This document shows positions 1-8,881 of a stretch of DNA of 64,000 nt, piece after piece (the stretch's first letter is position 1; every line of letters starts with the position of its first letter). The position numbers and the translations under genes are program-made. The notes beneath the pieces are model-generated. The model made no database searches. It was not told the origin of the DNA and worked only from the letters and a program-made list of their open reading frames with translations. Where the stretch lies: assembly GCF_000013745.1 (NCBI RefSeq), contig NC_007925.1, positions 2,852,001 to 2,916,000 of the forward strand, read 5' to 3'. This stretch comes from Rhodopseudomonas_A palustris_F. GTDB taxonomy: Bacteria > Pseudomonadota > Alphaproteobacteria > Rhizobiales > Xanthobacteraceae.

Positions 1-182
1 AACAGGTCGACCGAATCGCCGAGCAGGGCGGTGGTGCGATTGTCGGCATAGGGCAGCCGGCGGGCGACCAAGGCGGTGCTCGCGCCGGTCACGGCGATGG
101 CGATGGCGGCCGCTACGCCGGCGGGGCCGCCGCCGATCACGACGACGTCGAAATGGTTCGGCTTTGCGAGAATATCATCCAT
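1..182 (-). CDS. UbiH/COQ6-family FAD-dependent monooxygenase, N-terminal fragment
   Basis: Only the first 60 codons lie inside the window; the gene runs off the left edge. The ATG at 182 opens a frame with a short leader, then a beta strand and the dinucleotide-binding fingerprint GGGPAG near residue 18, which binds the ADP part of FAD. About 30 residues later comes a DNRTTAL segment typical of the UbiH/UbiF/VisC flavoprotein hydroxylases that act on the ubiquinone ring. Which hydroxylation it performs cannot be told from the fragment. It is divergent from the phosphatidylcholine synthase gene, with 133 bp between the starts. Confidence 0.75.
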   Translation of the reverse strand, partial: MDDILAKPNHFDVVVIGGGPAGVAAAIAIAVTGASTALVARRLPYADNRTTALLGDSVDL

Positions 183-315
183 GGCTCACAATTGACGCTC
201 GCCGGGGCTTTTTCAAGCCCGCGCCGGTGCAGAATCGTCGCGTTCTGATTCGCGCGGCCGACCGCCGCGGCCCTGGATATGCAAAACTGCGGATTTCCTG
301 ATAAGCAGCCGAATA

Positions 316-1050
316 ATGACCTCGCCCGGCCAGCCCGAGTTGCCGACTTCCTCGCCTGCGCGGCGCGCCGCCGCGTTCGGCGTGCATCTGTTGACGGCGC
401 TCGGCGCCGGAATTGCGCTGATCGCGCTGTTGGAAGCGGTGCGCGAGCATTGGGCGGCGATGTTCGGCTGGCTCGGCGTGGCGCTGTTGGTCGACGGGCT
501 CGACGGGCCGCTGGCGCGGCGGCTCGACGTGGCGCGGCTGCAGCCGGACTGGTCCGGCGATACGCTCGACCTGGTGGTCGATTTCGTCACCTACGTGTTC
601 GTGCCGGCCTATGCGATCACCGCCAGCGGCATGCTGCTGCCGCTCGCCGCACCACTGCTCGGCATCGGCATCGTGATGAGCAGTGCGTTGTACTTCGCCG
701 ATCGTCGCATGAAGACCGCAGACAATCACTTCCGCGGCTTTCCGGCGCTGTGGAATGCGGCGGCGTTCTACCTGTTCCTGCTGCATCCCTCGCCATGGCT
801 GGCCAGCCTCGGCATCGCGGCGCTGATCGTGCTGACCTTCATTCCTTTGCACGTGATTCATCCGGTGCGGGTGCAACGGCTGCGAATCCTCAACCTGGCG
901 CTGATCGCGATCTGGGCGGTGCTCGCGATCTTCGTGCTGGTCGAGGATTTCAGAGTGCACCTGGCGGTGTCCGCGTCGCTGTGCGCGATCGCGCTTTACA
1001 TCGGCTGCGGCGACGCGGTCATTCGCCTAGTGCGGCGCGCCCGTCGATGA
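316..1050 (+). CDS. pcs: Phosphatidylcholine synthase
   Basis: The 244-aa inner-membrane protein should condense CDP-diacylglycerol with choline to give phosphatidylcholine and CMP, the one-step Pcs route of rhizobia and relatives. It carries the CDP-alcohol phosphotransferase signature in the form seen in Pcs: DGPLAR at residues 63-68, G81, D85 and D89, with the Pcs-like wider gap between AR and G. About seven or eight hydrophobic helices follow. Length matches Pcs (about 240 aa). The start at 316 follows a short hydrophilic N-terminus; an overlapping longer frame at 279 is a shadow. Confidence 0.9.
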   Translation: MTSPGQPELPTSSPARRAAAFGVHLLTALGAGIALIALLEAVREHWAAMFGWLGVALLVDGLDGPLARRLDVARLQPDWSGDTLDLVVDFVTYVFVPAYAITASGMLLPLAAPLLGIGIVMSSALYFADRRMKTADNHFRGFPALWNAAAFYLFLLHPSPWLASLGIAALIVLTFIPLHVIHPVRVQRLRILNLALIAIWAVLAIFVLVEDFRVHLAVSASLCAIALYIGCGDAVIRLVRRARR

Positions 1051-1138
1051 TCGCGATCCGCCCGTTACGGCAAGCGATTCAGTTGACAATGCTGCGACGA
1101 TAGCCTTCGTTTGGCGCGACGATTTCGAGGAGGACTGG

Positions 1139-2113
1139 ATGACGAAGGCGGTACGGGTGCACAAGGTCGGAGGACCGGAAGCCCTGGTCTATGAGGCGAT
1201 CGATCTGCCGGAGCCGGGGACCGGCGAGGTCCGGATTCGCCAGCACGCCGTCGGCCTGAACTTCATCGACGTCTATTTCCGCACCGGGCTCTACAAGGCG
1301 CCGGGCCTGCCGTTCATTCCCGGCAACGAGGCCGCCGGCGAAGTGGTCGCGGTCGGCCCCGGCGTGACCAATTTTCATCCCGGCGACCGCGTCGCCTATT
1401 ATTACAACCTCGGCGCCTATGCCACCGAGCGCAACATCCCCGCCGACAAACTGGTCAAGCTGCCCGATCACATCACCTACGAGCAGGGCGCGGTGCTGAT
1501 GCTGAAGGGGCTGACGGTGTGGTATCTGCTGCACAAGACCTTCAAGGTCGAGCCCGGGCACCGCGTGCTGATACACGCCGCCGCCGGCGGCATCGGGCTG
1601 CTCGCATGTCAGTGGGCCAAGGCGCTCGGCGCCAACGTCATCGGCACGGTGGGCTCGAAAGCCAAGGCCGACATCGCGCTGGCGGCCGGCTGCGACCACG
1701 TCATCATCTACACCCAGGAAGACTTCGTCGCGCGGATCAAGCAGATCAGCCGCAACGAACTCTGCGACGTGGTCTATGACGGCGTCGGCAAGACCACGTT
1801 TCCGGGTTCGCTGTCCTGCATCAAGCCGCGCGGCCTGTTCGTCAGCTTCGGCAACGCCTCCGGTCCGGTGCCGCCGTTCGCGCTCAGCGAGCTCAACAAC
1901 CACGGCTCGCTGTTCGCTACGCGACCGAAGCTCAATGATTATATCAGCAAGCGCTCAGAGCTGATCGAAGGCGCCGATGCGCTGTTCTCGGCGATCATCG
2001 AGGGCACGCTGCACATCCAGATCAACCACGCCTACGCACTGAAGGACGTCGCCAAGGCGCATATCGATCTGGAAAGCCGCGCCACGACGGGGGCGTCGAT
2101 TCTGAAGCCGTAG
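1139..2113 (+). CDS. qor: Zinc-independent quinone oxidoreductase (MDR family)
   Basis: The 324-aa soluble protein of the medium-chain dehydrogenase/reductase superfamily probably reduces quinones with NADPH. An N-terminal GroES-like domain (about residues 1-120) includes the segment NFIDVYFRTGLY (41-52) typical of Qor. The nucleotide-binding domain has AAAGGIG at 147-153. The catalytic zinc ligands of alcohol dehydrogenases are absent, as expected for Qor. A purine-rich GAGGA lies about 6 bases before the ATG. It stands alone and converges on rimO, with a palindromic repeat between them. The physiological substrate is unknown. Confidence 0.9.
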   Translation: MTKAVRVHKVGGPEALVYEAIDLPEPGTGEVRIRQHAVGLNFIDVYFRTGLYKAPGLPFIPGNEAAGEVVAVGPGVTNFHPGDRVAYYYNLGAYATERNIPADKLVKLPDHITYEQGAVLMLKGLTVWYLLHKTFKVEPGHRVLIHAAAGGIGLLACQWAKALGANVIGTVGSKAKADIALAAGCDHVIIYTQEDFVARIKQISRNELCDVVYDGVGKTTFPGSLSCIKPRGLFVSFGNASGPVPPFALSELNNHGSLFATRPKLNDYISKRSELIEGADALFSAIIEGTLHIQINHAYALKDVAKAHIDLESRATTGASILKP

Positions 2114-2159
2114 AAGAAGATCGTCGTTCATCCCGGCTACACTCTTCGAGATCAGGAAA

Positions 2160-2293
2160 CGTGCCCCGGACAAAGCACGCCACGCCCATGGGCGTGGCGT
2201 GCTGCAGAGCCGGGGCCGTTACGGAACGCGGCGCGCGTAACGGTCCCGGTTCTGCGGAGCAGCGCCAAGGCCCTGCGCCGCGCCCGGGACACG
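2160..2293. repeat. Dispersed palindromic element between convergent qor and rimO
   Basis: The element is bounded by inverted ends (cgtgccccgg at 2160-2169 and cccgggacacg at 2283-2293) and contains a perfect 30-bp palindrome at 2174-2203 flanked by 7-bp complementary arms at 2163-2169 and 2210-2216. It resembles intergenic repeats common in Bradyrhizobium and Rhodopseudomonas. Lying between two converging genes, its stem may also serve as a bidirectional terminator. Confidence 0.6.
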
Positions 2294-2310
2294 ACGCCTT
2301 TCAGTTTGCT

Positions 2311-3636
2311 CTAAAACCCCGCGACGCTGCCGTGCAGATCGTAGGCGTCGGCGCGTTCGATCTTGGCGGTAACGATTTCGCCGACCCGCAGCGGCCGGCG
2401 GCTCGTCAGATACACGCTGCCGTCGATCTGCGGCGCGTCGGCTTTGGAGCGGCCCTTCGAGACGGTCGGCCCCACCTCATCGATGATCACCTGCTGCCGT
2501 GTGCCGACCTTGCGCTTCAGCCGCCGCGCCGAGATCTTCTGCTGCCGCGCCATCAACGCGTTCCAGCGCTCGGTCTTGACCTCGTCGCTGACCTGATCCG
2601 GTAGCGCGTTCGAGGTGGCGCCGCGCACCGCCTCGTATTTGAATGCGCCGACGCGGTCGATCTCGGCCTGCTCCAGCCAATCGAGGAGATAGGCGAAGTC
2701 GCTGTCGGTCTCGCCGGGAAAGCCGACGATGAAGGTCGAGCGCAGCGTCAGTTCTGGGCAGATCTCGCGCCACTGCTTGATACGCGCCAGCGTCTTGTCC
2801 TGCGCCGCCGGGCGCTTCATCTGCTTCAAGACTTCGGGACTGGCGTGCTGGAACGGGATGTCGAGATAGGGCAGCACCTTGCCCTGCGCCATCAGCCCGA
2901 TCACCTCGTCGACATGCGGGTAGGGGTAGACATATTGTAGCCGCACCCAGGCGCCGAGTTCGCCGAGCTCTTTCGCGAGATCGTAGAACCGGGCGCGCAC
3001 GTTGCGATCCTGCCACGGGCTCTCGGCGTATTTCAGGTCGACGCCGTAGGCCGAGGTATCTTGCGACACCACCAGCAATTCCTTGACCCCGGCCTTCACC
3101 AGTTTCTCGGCCTCGCGCAACACCTCGCCGGCCGGCCGTGATACCAGATCGCCGCGCAGCTTCGGAATGATGCAGAAGCTGCAGCGGTTGTTGCAGCCCT
3201 CGGAAATCTTCAAGTAAGCGTAGTGCCGCGGCGTCAGCTTGATGCCCTGCGCCGGCACCAGATCGAGATGCGGATTGTGCAACGGCGGCAGCGCGCGATG
3301 CACCGCGTCGAGCACGCTCTCATATTGCTGCGGGCCGGTGATCGACAACAGGTTGGGGTAGGCGGCTTCGATCTGCTCGGGTTCCGCGCCCATGCAGCCG
3401 GTGACGATCACCTTGCCGTTGGCGGCCATGGCTTCGCCGATGGCGCCGAGCGATTCCTTCTTGGCGCTGTCGAGAAAACCGCAGGTGTTGACGATCACCA
3501 GATCGGCGCCGTCGTGCTTGCGCGCGAGTTCGTAGCCCTCGGCGCGCAGCCTGGTGATGATGCGTTCGGAATCCACCAGCGCCTTCGGGCACCCGAGCGA
3601 AACGAAGCTGACTTTGGGCGCAGCCGCCTGGTTCAT
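2311..3636 (-). CDS. rimO: Ribosomal protein uS12 methylthiotransferase RimO
   Basis: The 441-aa radical-SAM enzyme adds a methylthio group to the conserved Asp of ribosomal protein S12. The N-terminal methylthiotransferase domain has Cys16, Cys52 and Cys81 to hold one 4Fe-4S cluster. The radical SAM CxxxCxxC motif is Cys147, Cys151 and Cys154. A C-terminal TRAM-like beta domain (about residues 375-441) should contact S12. Length and layout match RimO rather than the tRNA enzyme MiaB. Confidence 0.96.
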   Translation of the reverse strand: MNQAAAPKVSFVSLGCPKALVDSERIITRLRAEGYELARKHDGADLVIVNTCGFLDSAKKESLGAIGEAMAANGKVIVTGCMGAEPEQIEAAYPNLLSITGPQQYESVLDAVHRALPPLHNPHLDLVPAQGIKLTPRHYAYLKISEGCNNRCSFCIIPKLRGDLVSRPAGEVLREAEKLVKAGVKELLVVSQDTSAYGVDLKYAESPWQDRNVRARFYDLAKELGELGAWVRLQYVYPYPHVDEVIGLMAQGKVLPYLDIPFQHASPEVLKQMKRPAAQDKTLARIKQWREICPELTLRSTFIVGFPGETDSDFAYLLDWLEQAEIDRVGAFKYEAVRGATSNALPDQVSDEVKTERWNALMARQQKISARRLKRKVGTRQQVIIDEVGPTVSKGRSKADAPQIDGSVYLTSRRPLRVGEIVTAKIERADAYDLHGSVAGF

Positions 3637-3860
3637 GATCTGATCTGTCCGGTTGAATGGCAGCAGCTAACCCCGATCCGGACACAATACAAGGCTGACG
3701 GGGCGGTCCGGACGGCGAAAGAAACCCCTGTGGCAAACCCGGGGCAGAGAAAAATCGCCTGGTTTTGCGCTCCGGCACGGCGTGCGCATCGCTATTTTCC
3801 CGCGCCACTTGTCTGCGGCCGGTTGGTCGTTTCCTATGCCGGAGCAGATGGAGAGCGAAG

Positions 3861-4013
3861 ATGAGCGAGTCATCATTGGACGGCAGGTTCGATCTGCCTG
3901 GGAGTTCGGTTCCGGCGCGGCTGCGCCGGCAGATCCTCGCGCTCGTGCCTTACGCCGCGCTGGCGTTGATCGCCGCGGTGATCTTCGGCACGCTGTCGAA
4001 CCATCCGTTCTGA
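3861..4013 (+). CDS. Small single-pass membrane protein
   Basis: This short frame encodes 50 aa: a polar N-terminus of about 22 residues, then one hydrophobic helix (roughly residues 30-46), ending in NHPF. The ATG at 3861 follows a purine-rich GGAGAGCGAAG. I prefer it to the upstream ATGs of the longer frame, which would add an Arg/Cys-rich stretch with no protein character. It converges on pxpA with 4 bases between. I do not recognise a family. Confidence 0.5.
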   Translation: MSESSLDGRFDLPGSSVPARLRRQILALVPYAALALIAAVIFGTLSNHPF

Positions 4014-4017
4014 AGAG

Positions 4018-4785
4018 TTAGCCGCCGGCGAACGGTGCCACCGCGATCCCGGCGGCTTTCAGCGCTTGCCGCACGCCGCGCGCGATCTCGACCGCGCCCG
4101 GGGTATCGCCGTGGATGCACACCGTGTCGGTGCGCATCTTGATCGCCTTGCCGGTGACCGAGACCACCGCGCCGTCTTGAACCATCCGCACCACGCGCGC
4201 GGCGATCTGTGCCGGATCGTGCAGCACCGCGCCGGGCTTCTTGCGCGACACCAGCGTGGCGTCGTCCTCATAGGCGCGGTCGGCGAAAACTTCATGCGCC
4301 AGCGGCAATCCGGCGGCCTCGCCGGCCTTCAGCAGCCGCGAATTCGCCAGCACCACGAAGATCAGGTTGCGATCCACCGCCTTGATCGCGGCGGCGATGG
4401 CGTTCGCGGTCATGTCGTCCTCGCAGGCGACGTTGGACAACGCACCGTGCGCCTTGACGTGGGTGACCTTGTGGCCGGCGAGCGAGGCAACCGCCTGCAG
4501 CGCACCGATCTGATACGCCACCAAATTCTCGATCTCGGCGGCGCTGAGGCCGGCGACCGGGCGGCGGCCGAAGCCGTGCAGGTCGCGGTAGCCGGGATGG
4601 GCGCCGATGCTGACGCCGCCGGCCTTCGCCAGCGCCACGGTGTTGCGCATGATGTCGGCGTCGCCGGCATGAAATCCGCAGGCGATGTTGACGCTGCTGG
4701 CGAGTTCGATCATCGCCGCGTCGTTGCCCATCTGCCAGGCGCCGAAGCCCTCGCCGAGATCGCAATTCAGATCGATCGTGGTCAT
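4018..4785 (-). CDS. pxpA: 5-oxoprolinase subunit PxpA (LamB/YcsF family)
   Basis: The 255-aa protein is one of three subunits of the bacterial ATP-dependent 5-oxoprolinase, which opens pyroglutamate to glutamate. The N-terminal DLNCDLGEGFG, the CGFHAGD segment near residue 37 and the GAHPGYRD segment are hallmarks of the family. Length fits (about 250 aa). It is the third gene of a pxpB-pxpC-pxpA operon on the minus strand, 70 bp downstream of pxpC. Confidence 0.95.
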   Translation of the reverse strand: MTTIDLNCDLGEGFGAWQMGNDAAMIELASSVNIACGFHAGDADIMRNTVALAKAGGVSIGAHPGYRDLHGFGRRPVAGLSAAEIENLVAYQIGALQAVASLAGHKVTHVKAHGALSNVACEDDMTANAIAAAIKAVDRNLIFVVLANSRLLKAGEAAGLPLAHEVFADRAYEDDATLVSRKKPGAVLHDPAQIAARVVRMVQDGAVVSVTGKAIKMRTDTVCIHGDTPGAVEIARGVRQALKAAGIAVAPFAGG

Positions 4786-4855
4786 GTTAGTTGTGCATTC
4801 CGCTGGATTTGAAGGGGTGTTTGCGCACGATCCGGCGGGATCGCGCGATCATGCG

Positions 4856-5860
4856 CTAGCCGTCGAACGCGCTGACGGCGGTGCCGGCGACATTGGCGCG
4901 GTGCAAAGCGTCGAGGTCGAGCCATGAACTGCGCGCATCGTGCACCAGGCCGGGCAGGCCGCGCAACCGCTTTGCCATGGTGCGGTACTCGGCCTGCGCC
5001 TCGGCCATGCTGACGGCCTTGAAGCGGAAACCGCGGCCGGCCTGGGTCTGTGCCAAGCGGCCGAGATCGGCGGTGATCACGGTGGCGATTTTCGGATAAC
5101 CGCCGGTGGTGCCGCGGTCGGGCATCAGCACGATCGGCAGGCCGTTGCCGGGAATCTGGATGCTGCCGTTCACGGTGCCGTCGGACACCACGTTGTGGCC
5201 GTGCAGATGCGGGATGCTCTCGCCTTCGAGCCGGTAGCCCATCCGGTCGCTCGCCGCCGACACTCGCCACTCGGCATCGAGAAAAGACTGCGTGGCGTCG
5301 CCGAACTCGTCGTGTTGCGGTCCCAGCACGACGCGGATCGGCCGCTCCGATGCGGCGGGCAGCTCGATGCTTCGATCGGGCGCGTCACTGGCGAAGGGGG
5401 CGGAGATTTCGTCGCCTTGCTGCAGCGGTCGCGGATAGGGGCTGCCGAGCCCGGCGCGGGCGTTGACCGCGAGGCTGCCGAACATCGGTTCGCCTTGAAT
5501 GCCGCCGTCGATCGCCAGATAGCTGAACACCCCGCCGCGCGCCACGCCGAGCGTCAGCACGTCGCCGTCCTGCAGCGTGGCAGAGCTGTTATTCGCCAAC
5601 GGGCGGTCTGAAATATCGGCGGGACGCGGCGCGCCGCTGAGCGCGATGCGAACCGCACCGCGCGCCCGGAACGCCGCGCCGAGCGGGCCGATCTCGATCG
5701 CGGCGGCGAACAACGGGTTGCCGACCAGCGCGTTGGCCGCGGCGAGTGCGAGCGGGTCCATCGCGCCGCTCGGCGGCAGGCCGTAGCGTTGCGTGCCGTG
5801 CCGTCCGGCATCCTGTACCGAGGTCGCAGGCCCAACGCGGTCGACGATCAGTTTGCTCAT
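4856..5860 (-). CDS. pxpC: 5-oxoprolinase subunit PxpC (KipA-like)
   Basis: The 334-aa subunit carries a KipA/urea-amidolyase-type carboxyltransferase domain over its whole length; TSVQDAGRHG and LPPSGAMD near the N-terminus and PNQH-like core strands identify it. The start at 5860 is chosen because it overlaps the pxpB stop by 4 bases (ATGA), a translational-coupling arrangement. The longer frame that reaches 6052 merely runs through pxpB. Together with PxpB and PxpA it should form the 5-oxoprolinase complex. Confidence 0.94.
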   Translation of the reverse strand: MSKLIVDRVGPATSVQDAGRHGTQRYGLPPSGAMDPLALAAANALVGNPLFAAAIEIGPLGAAFRARGAVRIALSGAPRPADISDRPLANNSSATLQDGDVLTLGVARGGVFSYLAIDGGIQGEPMFGSLAVNARAGLGSPYPRPLQQGDEISAPFASDAPDRSIELPAASERPIRVVLGPQHDEFGDATQSFLDAEWRVSAASDRMGYRLEGESIPHLHGHNVVSDGTVNGSIQIPGNGLPIVLMPDRGTTGGYPKIATVITADLGRLAQTQAGRGFRFKAVSMAEAQAEYRTMAKRLRGLPGLVHDARSSWLDLDALHRANVAGTAVSAFDG

Positions 5861-6606
5861 GACGCCACCAACTCGGCGACGATGGCGCCATGTTCGGCGG
5901 CGGCGTCCTGCTCGGCGAATTGTTTGGCGTCGATCGCAAAGAATCTCACGATGTCTCCTGGCTCCAAGAGAAAGATCGGTTCGCGATGCAACTGATAGGT
6001 TCGCACCGGAGTGCGCCCCAGCAGATGCCAGCCGCTCGGGCCGGGCAGGCACTGCACGCCGGCCTGTACCCCGCCGATCGAGATGGTGCCGGCGGGCGTC
6101 AGCAGCCGCGGGCTTTGCCGCCGCGGCATGGTCAACGAAGGATCGAGCCCGCTGAGATAAGACCAGCCCGGCGTAAAGCCGATCATCGCCACCCGGTAAT
6201 CACCGGCGACGTGGCGCCTGACGACCTCGTCCGGCGAAAGTCCGAGCGAGCCGGCCACGTCGTCGAGATCGACGCCGTAGTCGCCACCGTAGCACACCGG
6301 AATCCGCCAGTGTCGGATCGTCGCCGGGGAAGGTTGCGAGGACGCTTGCGCCAGCGCGGTGAGTTGTCCCCCGAGCGCGTCGAATCCGATCTGTTCGGGA
6401 TCGTAGTGCACCAGCAACGAGCGATAGGTCGGCACGGTTTCAATGACACCGGCGATTGGCGTATTGGCCAACGCGCGATCGAGTTCAAGCACGCGTTCAC
6501 TGGCACGCTGATCGATCTCGCGGCCGAACTCGACGGTGATCGCGGCGTCGCCACTCGGCAGGATGCGGGGCGGGGAAAGGGGTGTGACCATAGCCTCCAA
6601 GCTCAT
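5857..6606 (-). CDS. pxpB: 5-oxoprolinase subunit PxpB (KipI-like)
   Basis: The 249-aa protein is the first gene of the pxpBCA operon. It shows the KipI/allophanate-hydrolase-subunit-1 cyclophilin-like fold: N-terminal ILPSGDAAITVEFG, a central IGFTPGWSYL (about 165-174) and a terminal LLEPGDIVRF. The standard reading is cleavage of 5-oxoproline with ATP. A kinase-inhibitor role like that of Bacillus KipI is unlikely here because all three 5-oxoprolinase subunits are adjacent. Confidence 0.94.
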   Translation of the reverse strand: MSLEAMVTPLSPPRILPSGDAAITVEFGREIDQRASERVLELDRALANTPIAGVIETVPTYRSLLVHYDPEQIGFDALGGQLTALAQASSQPSPATIRHWRIPVCYGGDYGVDLDDVAGSLGLSPDEVVRRHVAGDYRVAMIGFTPGWSYLSGLDPSLTMPRRQSPRLLTPAGTISIGGVQAGVQCLPGPSGWHLLGRTPVRTYQLHREPIFLLEPGDIVRFFAIDAKQFAEQDAAAEHGAIVAELVAS

Positions 6607-6813
6607 AGGTATGAACGTCTCATAGCGGGTTTCATCGCCGAGTAAAATTCACATCGCGCGGAGCGTTGCTGGGCATAAACTCGCCCGCGACACCGCGATA
6701 AACTCCGCTGATGGGTGGTTGGTTTCACAGCGCAGTTGCCTGTTTGCGTGGCTTGACGCCGCATCTCTCAGCAGCAAGATGCGGTTACAGTTCATCTCAT
6801 CGGAAGCTCATTC

Positions 6814-7518
6814 ATGTCGTTGACCGCCGAAGCCAAAGCCGTTCTTGCTCGCGTCTCCACCGCGACCATCACCACCGTGCTGTTGAAGAAGGGACTGCGC
6901 AACGTCTGGATGCGCGGCGCGCGTCCGCTGCGTCCCGGGCAGGCGCGTTTGGTGGGTGAAGCGTTCACGCTGCGCTTCGTGCCGGCGCGCGAGGATCTGG
7001 CGACGCCGGCGTCGTGGTCGTCGCCGATCTCCACCCGCACCGCGATCGAAGCGATGCCGGAGGGCTGCATCGCCGTGGTTGACGCGATGGGCGTCAGCGA
7101 CGCCGGCATCTTTGGCGACATCCTGTGCGCGCGGATGGCCAAGCGTAACGTCGCCGCATTGATCACCGACGGCGTGGTGCGCGATCTCGAAGGCGTGCTC
7201 GGCACCGGGCTGCCGGTGTGGTGCAATGGCGCAGCGGCGCCGCCCTCGGTCGCGGGCCTGACCTTCGTCGGCTGGGGCGAGCCGATCGGCTGCGGCGGCG
7301 TCGCGGTGTTTCCGGGCGATATCGTGGTTGCCGATCAGGACGGCGCGGTGCTGATCCCGCAGGCGATGCTCGAGCACGTGCTCGCCGAAGGCGAAGAGCA
7401 GGAACGGATGGAAGGCTGGATCGTCAACGAGGTCAACGCCGGCGCGCTGCTGCCGGGCCTGTATCCGATGAACGACGCCACCAAGGCGCGCTACGCCGCC
7501 TGGAAGGCCAAGGGTTAA
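6814..7518 (+). CDS. RraA-family protein (possible 4-hydroxy-4-methyl-2-oxoglutarate/oxaloacetate aldolase)
   Basis: The 234-aa protein has the RraA/HMG-aldolase core: GDILCARM near residue 109, then DGVVRD near residue 124, supplying the Arg and Asp that position the substrate and divalent metal in class II HMG/CHA aldolases, and GDIVVADQDG near 170. The family was first described as an inhibitor of RNase E, but longer members such as this one (RraA proper is about 160 aa) are often aldolases in ring-cleavage pathways. No ring-cleavage genes are adjacent, so the substrate is not settled. Confidence 0.75.
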   Translation: MSLTAEAKAVLARVSTATITTVLLKKGLRNVWMRGARPLRPGQARLVGEAFTLRFVPAREDLATPASWSSPISTRTAIEAMPEGCIAVVDAMGVSDAGIFGDILCARMAKRNVAALITDGVVRDLEGVLGTGLPVWCNGAAAPPSVAGLTFVGWGEPIGCGGVAVFPGDIVVADQDGAVLIPQAMLEHVLAEGEEQERMEGWIVNEVNAGALLPGLYPMNDATKARYAAWKAKG

Positions 7519-7564
7519 ACAAAGGCTGACCGGGCGCGTCAGCGCTCGATTCAATCAAAAACAA

Positions 7565-7586
7565 GCGCGGCCAATCATGGCCGCGC
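7565..7586. terminator. Hairpin between the RraA-family gene and the cupin gene
   Basis: A perfect 8-bp GC stem (7565-7572 with 7579-7586) closes a 6-base loop just after the RraA-family gene. No T-run follows, so it may act as an attenuating or stabilising hairpin rather than a full intrinsic terminator. Confidence 0.45.
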
Positions 7587-7600
7587 ACCGGGAGGGCACC

Positions 7601-8008
7601 ATGGAGATCTATCAGGCCGGTTCGCGGCCGACGCGCCGCGCGCCGCCGGAGTATTTCACCGGGACCGTGTGGCAGGATGCGATCGTGGCGGCGCCCGCGC
7701 CGGCCCGTTTGATGGCGACGAGGGTGGCGTTCGAGCCCGGCGCCCGCACCAATTGGCACACCCATCCGCTCGGCCAGACGCTCTATGTGGTCGAGGGCGT
7801 CGGCCGGGTGCAGCTCGACGGCGGGCCACTGCGCGAGATCCGTGCCGGCGATACGGTGTGGATCCCGCCCGGTGAAAAGCACTGGCATGGTGCGGCGCCC
7901 GGCAACAGCATGACCCATATCGCCATGCAGGAGGCGCTCGACGGCAGCTTCGCCACCTGGCTGGAGCAGGTGTCCGACGCGGAATATAACGCTAACGCTG
8001 AAGCTTAG
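7601..8008 (+). CDS. Cupin-domain protein
   Basis: The protein is 135 aa from the ATG at 7601, which has GGAGGG 4 bases before it; the upstream in-frame ATG at 7577 lies in a hairpin and is less likely. A single cupin barrel shows motif 1 (THPLGQTLYVVEGVG, residues about 48-62) and motif 2 (PPGEKHWHGAAP, about 89-100), so the metal-binding histidines are present. Similar small cupins are annotated as carboxymuconolactone-decarboxylase partners or have no known substrate. No specific function is assigned. Confidence 0.8.
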   Translation: MEIYQAGSRPTRRAPPEYFTGTVWQDAIVAAPAPARLMATRVAFEPGARTNWHTHPLGQTLYVVEGVGRVQLDGGPLREIRAGDTVWIPPGEKHWHGAAPGNSMTHIAMQEALDGSFATWLEQVSDAEYNANAEA

Positions 8009-8041
8009 CCGAAACTGCTGATCGGCATTGTGATCCGGGTT

Positions 8042-8062
8042 GCGCCCCCCGGGTGGGGGCGC
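8042..8062. terminator. Bidirectional hairpin between convergent cupin and methyltransferase genes
   Basis: An 8-bp GC stem (8042-8049 with 8055-8062) closes a 5-base loop in the short gap between the two converging stop codons. Position and symmetry suit transcription termination for both. Confidence 0.5.
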
Positions 8063-8065
8063 TTG

Positions 8066-8881
8066 CTAGCGTCGGCGCGCGGTCGCGATCAGCGCCGTCG
8101 AGGGAATGGGCAGCACGTCACCGACGCGGTCCTGCTCGGCACGGGAGCGCATTTCACCGAGCACTGCGACGCGCTGCTCGGGGGCGAGCGTATTCCAGGC
8201 CGGTATCAGCTCGAACAGCCGGTCGGCGTCATCGAGCGCGGCAAGCTTCAATTGGGAATCATGCGTGATCTCCTCGATCGACGGTTCGGCAAAACCGGCG
8301 TCGATCATCGCCGCGGACAAGCGCTGCGGATCGGACAATTCGATCATGCCCGGAAACGGTCGCGGCGGCGCCAGATCGGGATAGAGCGCCTTGCGGAGCT
8401 GCGACAACAGCAGGTTCGTCGCGGCGCCATCCTCATCCTTCCAGACCGCCACCACCGCCGATCCTCCGGGTCGCGTCACCCGCGCCATCTCGCGCAAGCC
8501 GGCGCGCCAATCGGGAAACAGCATCACGCCGAATACCGACAGCACCGCGTCGAACGAGGCATCGGGCAGCTCCAGCGCCTGACCGTCCATCTGCCTGGCC
8601 TCGATGTTCGGCACGCCGTGCGACAGAACCCGCTGCACCATTCCGGCCGAGAAATCGATCGCCATCACCTGCGCACCGGTCCGGGCCGCCGCCAGCGCCA
8701 CCGCGCCGGTTCCGGTGGCAATGTCGAGAAGCCGGGTGGATCGATCCAGCTGAAGCGTCCGCAGCGCGGCCTCGGCGAAATAGGAGGTGAAGGGCTGCGC
8801 CTGCGCTTCGTAATCAGCGACGAGCTTGTCCCAGTAGCTCGGATCGACCGGCTTCATGTTGGTGGATTCATCATGCCGCAT
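8066..8881 (-). CDS. Class I SAM-dependent methyltransferase
   Basis: The protein is 271 aa from the ATG at 8881, which has GAGGA 8 bases upstream inside the Rrf2 gene; an in-frame ATG at 8857 is the alternative. The SAM-binding motif LLDIATGTGAVAL follows about 55 residues in, then acidic motif II (MAIDFSAGM) and the motif-IV-like DAVLSVFGVMLFPD. The pattern is that of the UbiE/Methyltransf_11 type acting on small molecules. It is translationally linked to the upstream Rrf2 regulator (starts overlap by 11 bases), so that regulator probably controls it. The substrate is unknown. Confidence 0.85.
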   Translation of the reverse strand: MRHDESTNMKPVDPSYWDKLVADYEAQAQPFTSYFAEAALRTLQLDRSTRLLDIATGTGAVALAAARTGAQVMAIDFSAGMVQRVLSHGVPNIEARQMDGQALELPDASFDAVLSVFGVMLFPDWRAGLREMARVTRPGGSAVVAVWKDEDGAATNLLLSQLRKALYPDLAPPRPFPGMIELSDPQRLSAAMIDAGFAEPSIEEITHDSQLKLAALDDADRLFELIPAWNTLAPEQRVAVLGEMRSRAEQDRVGDVLPIPSTALIATARRR

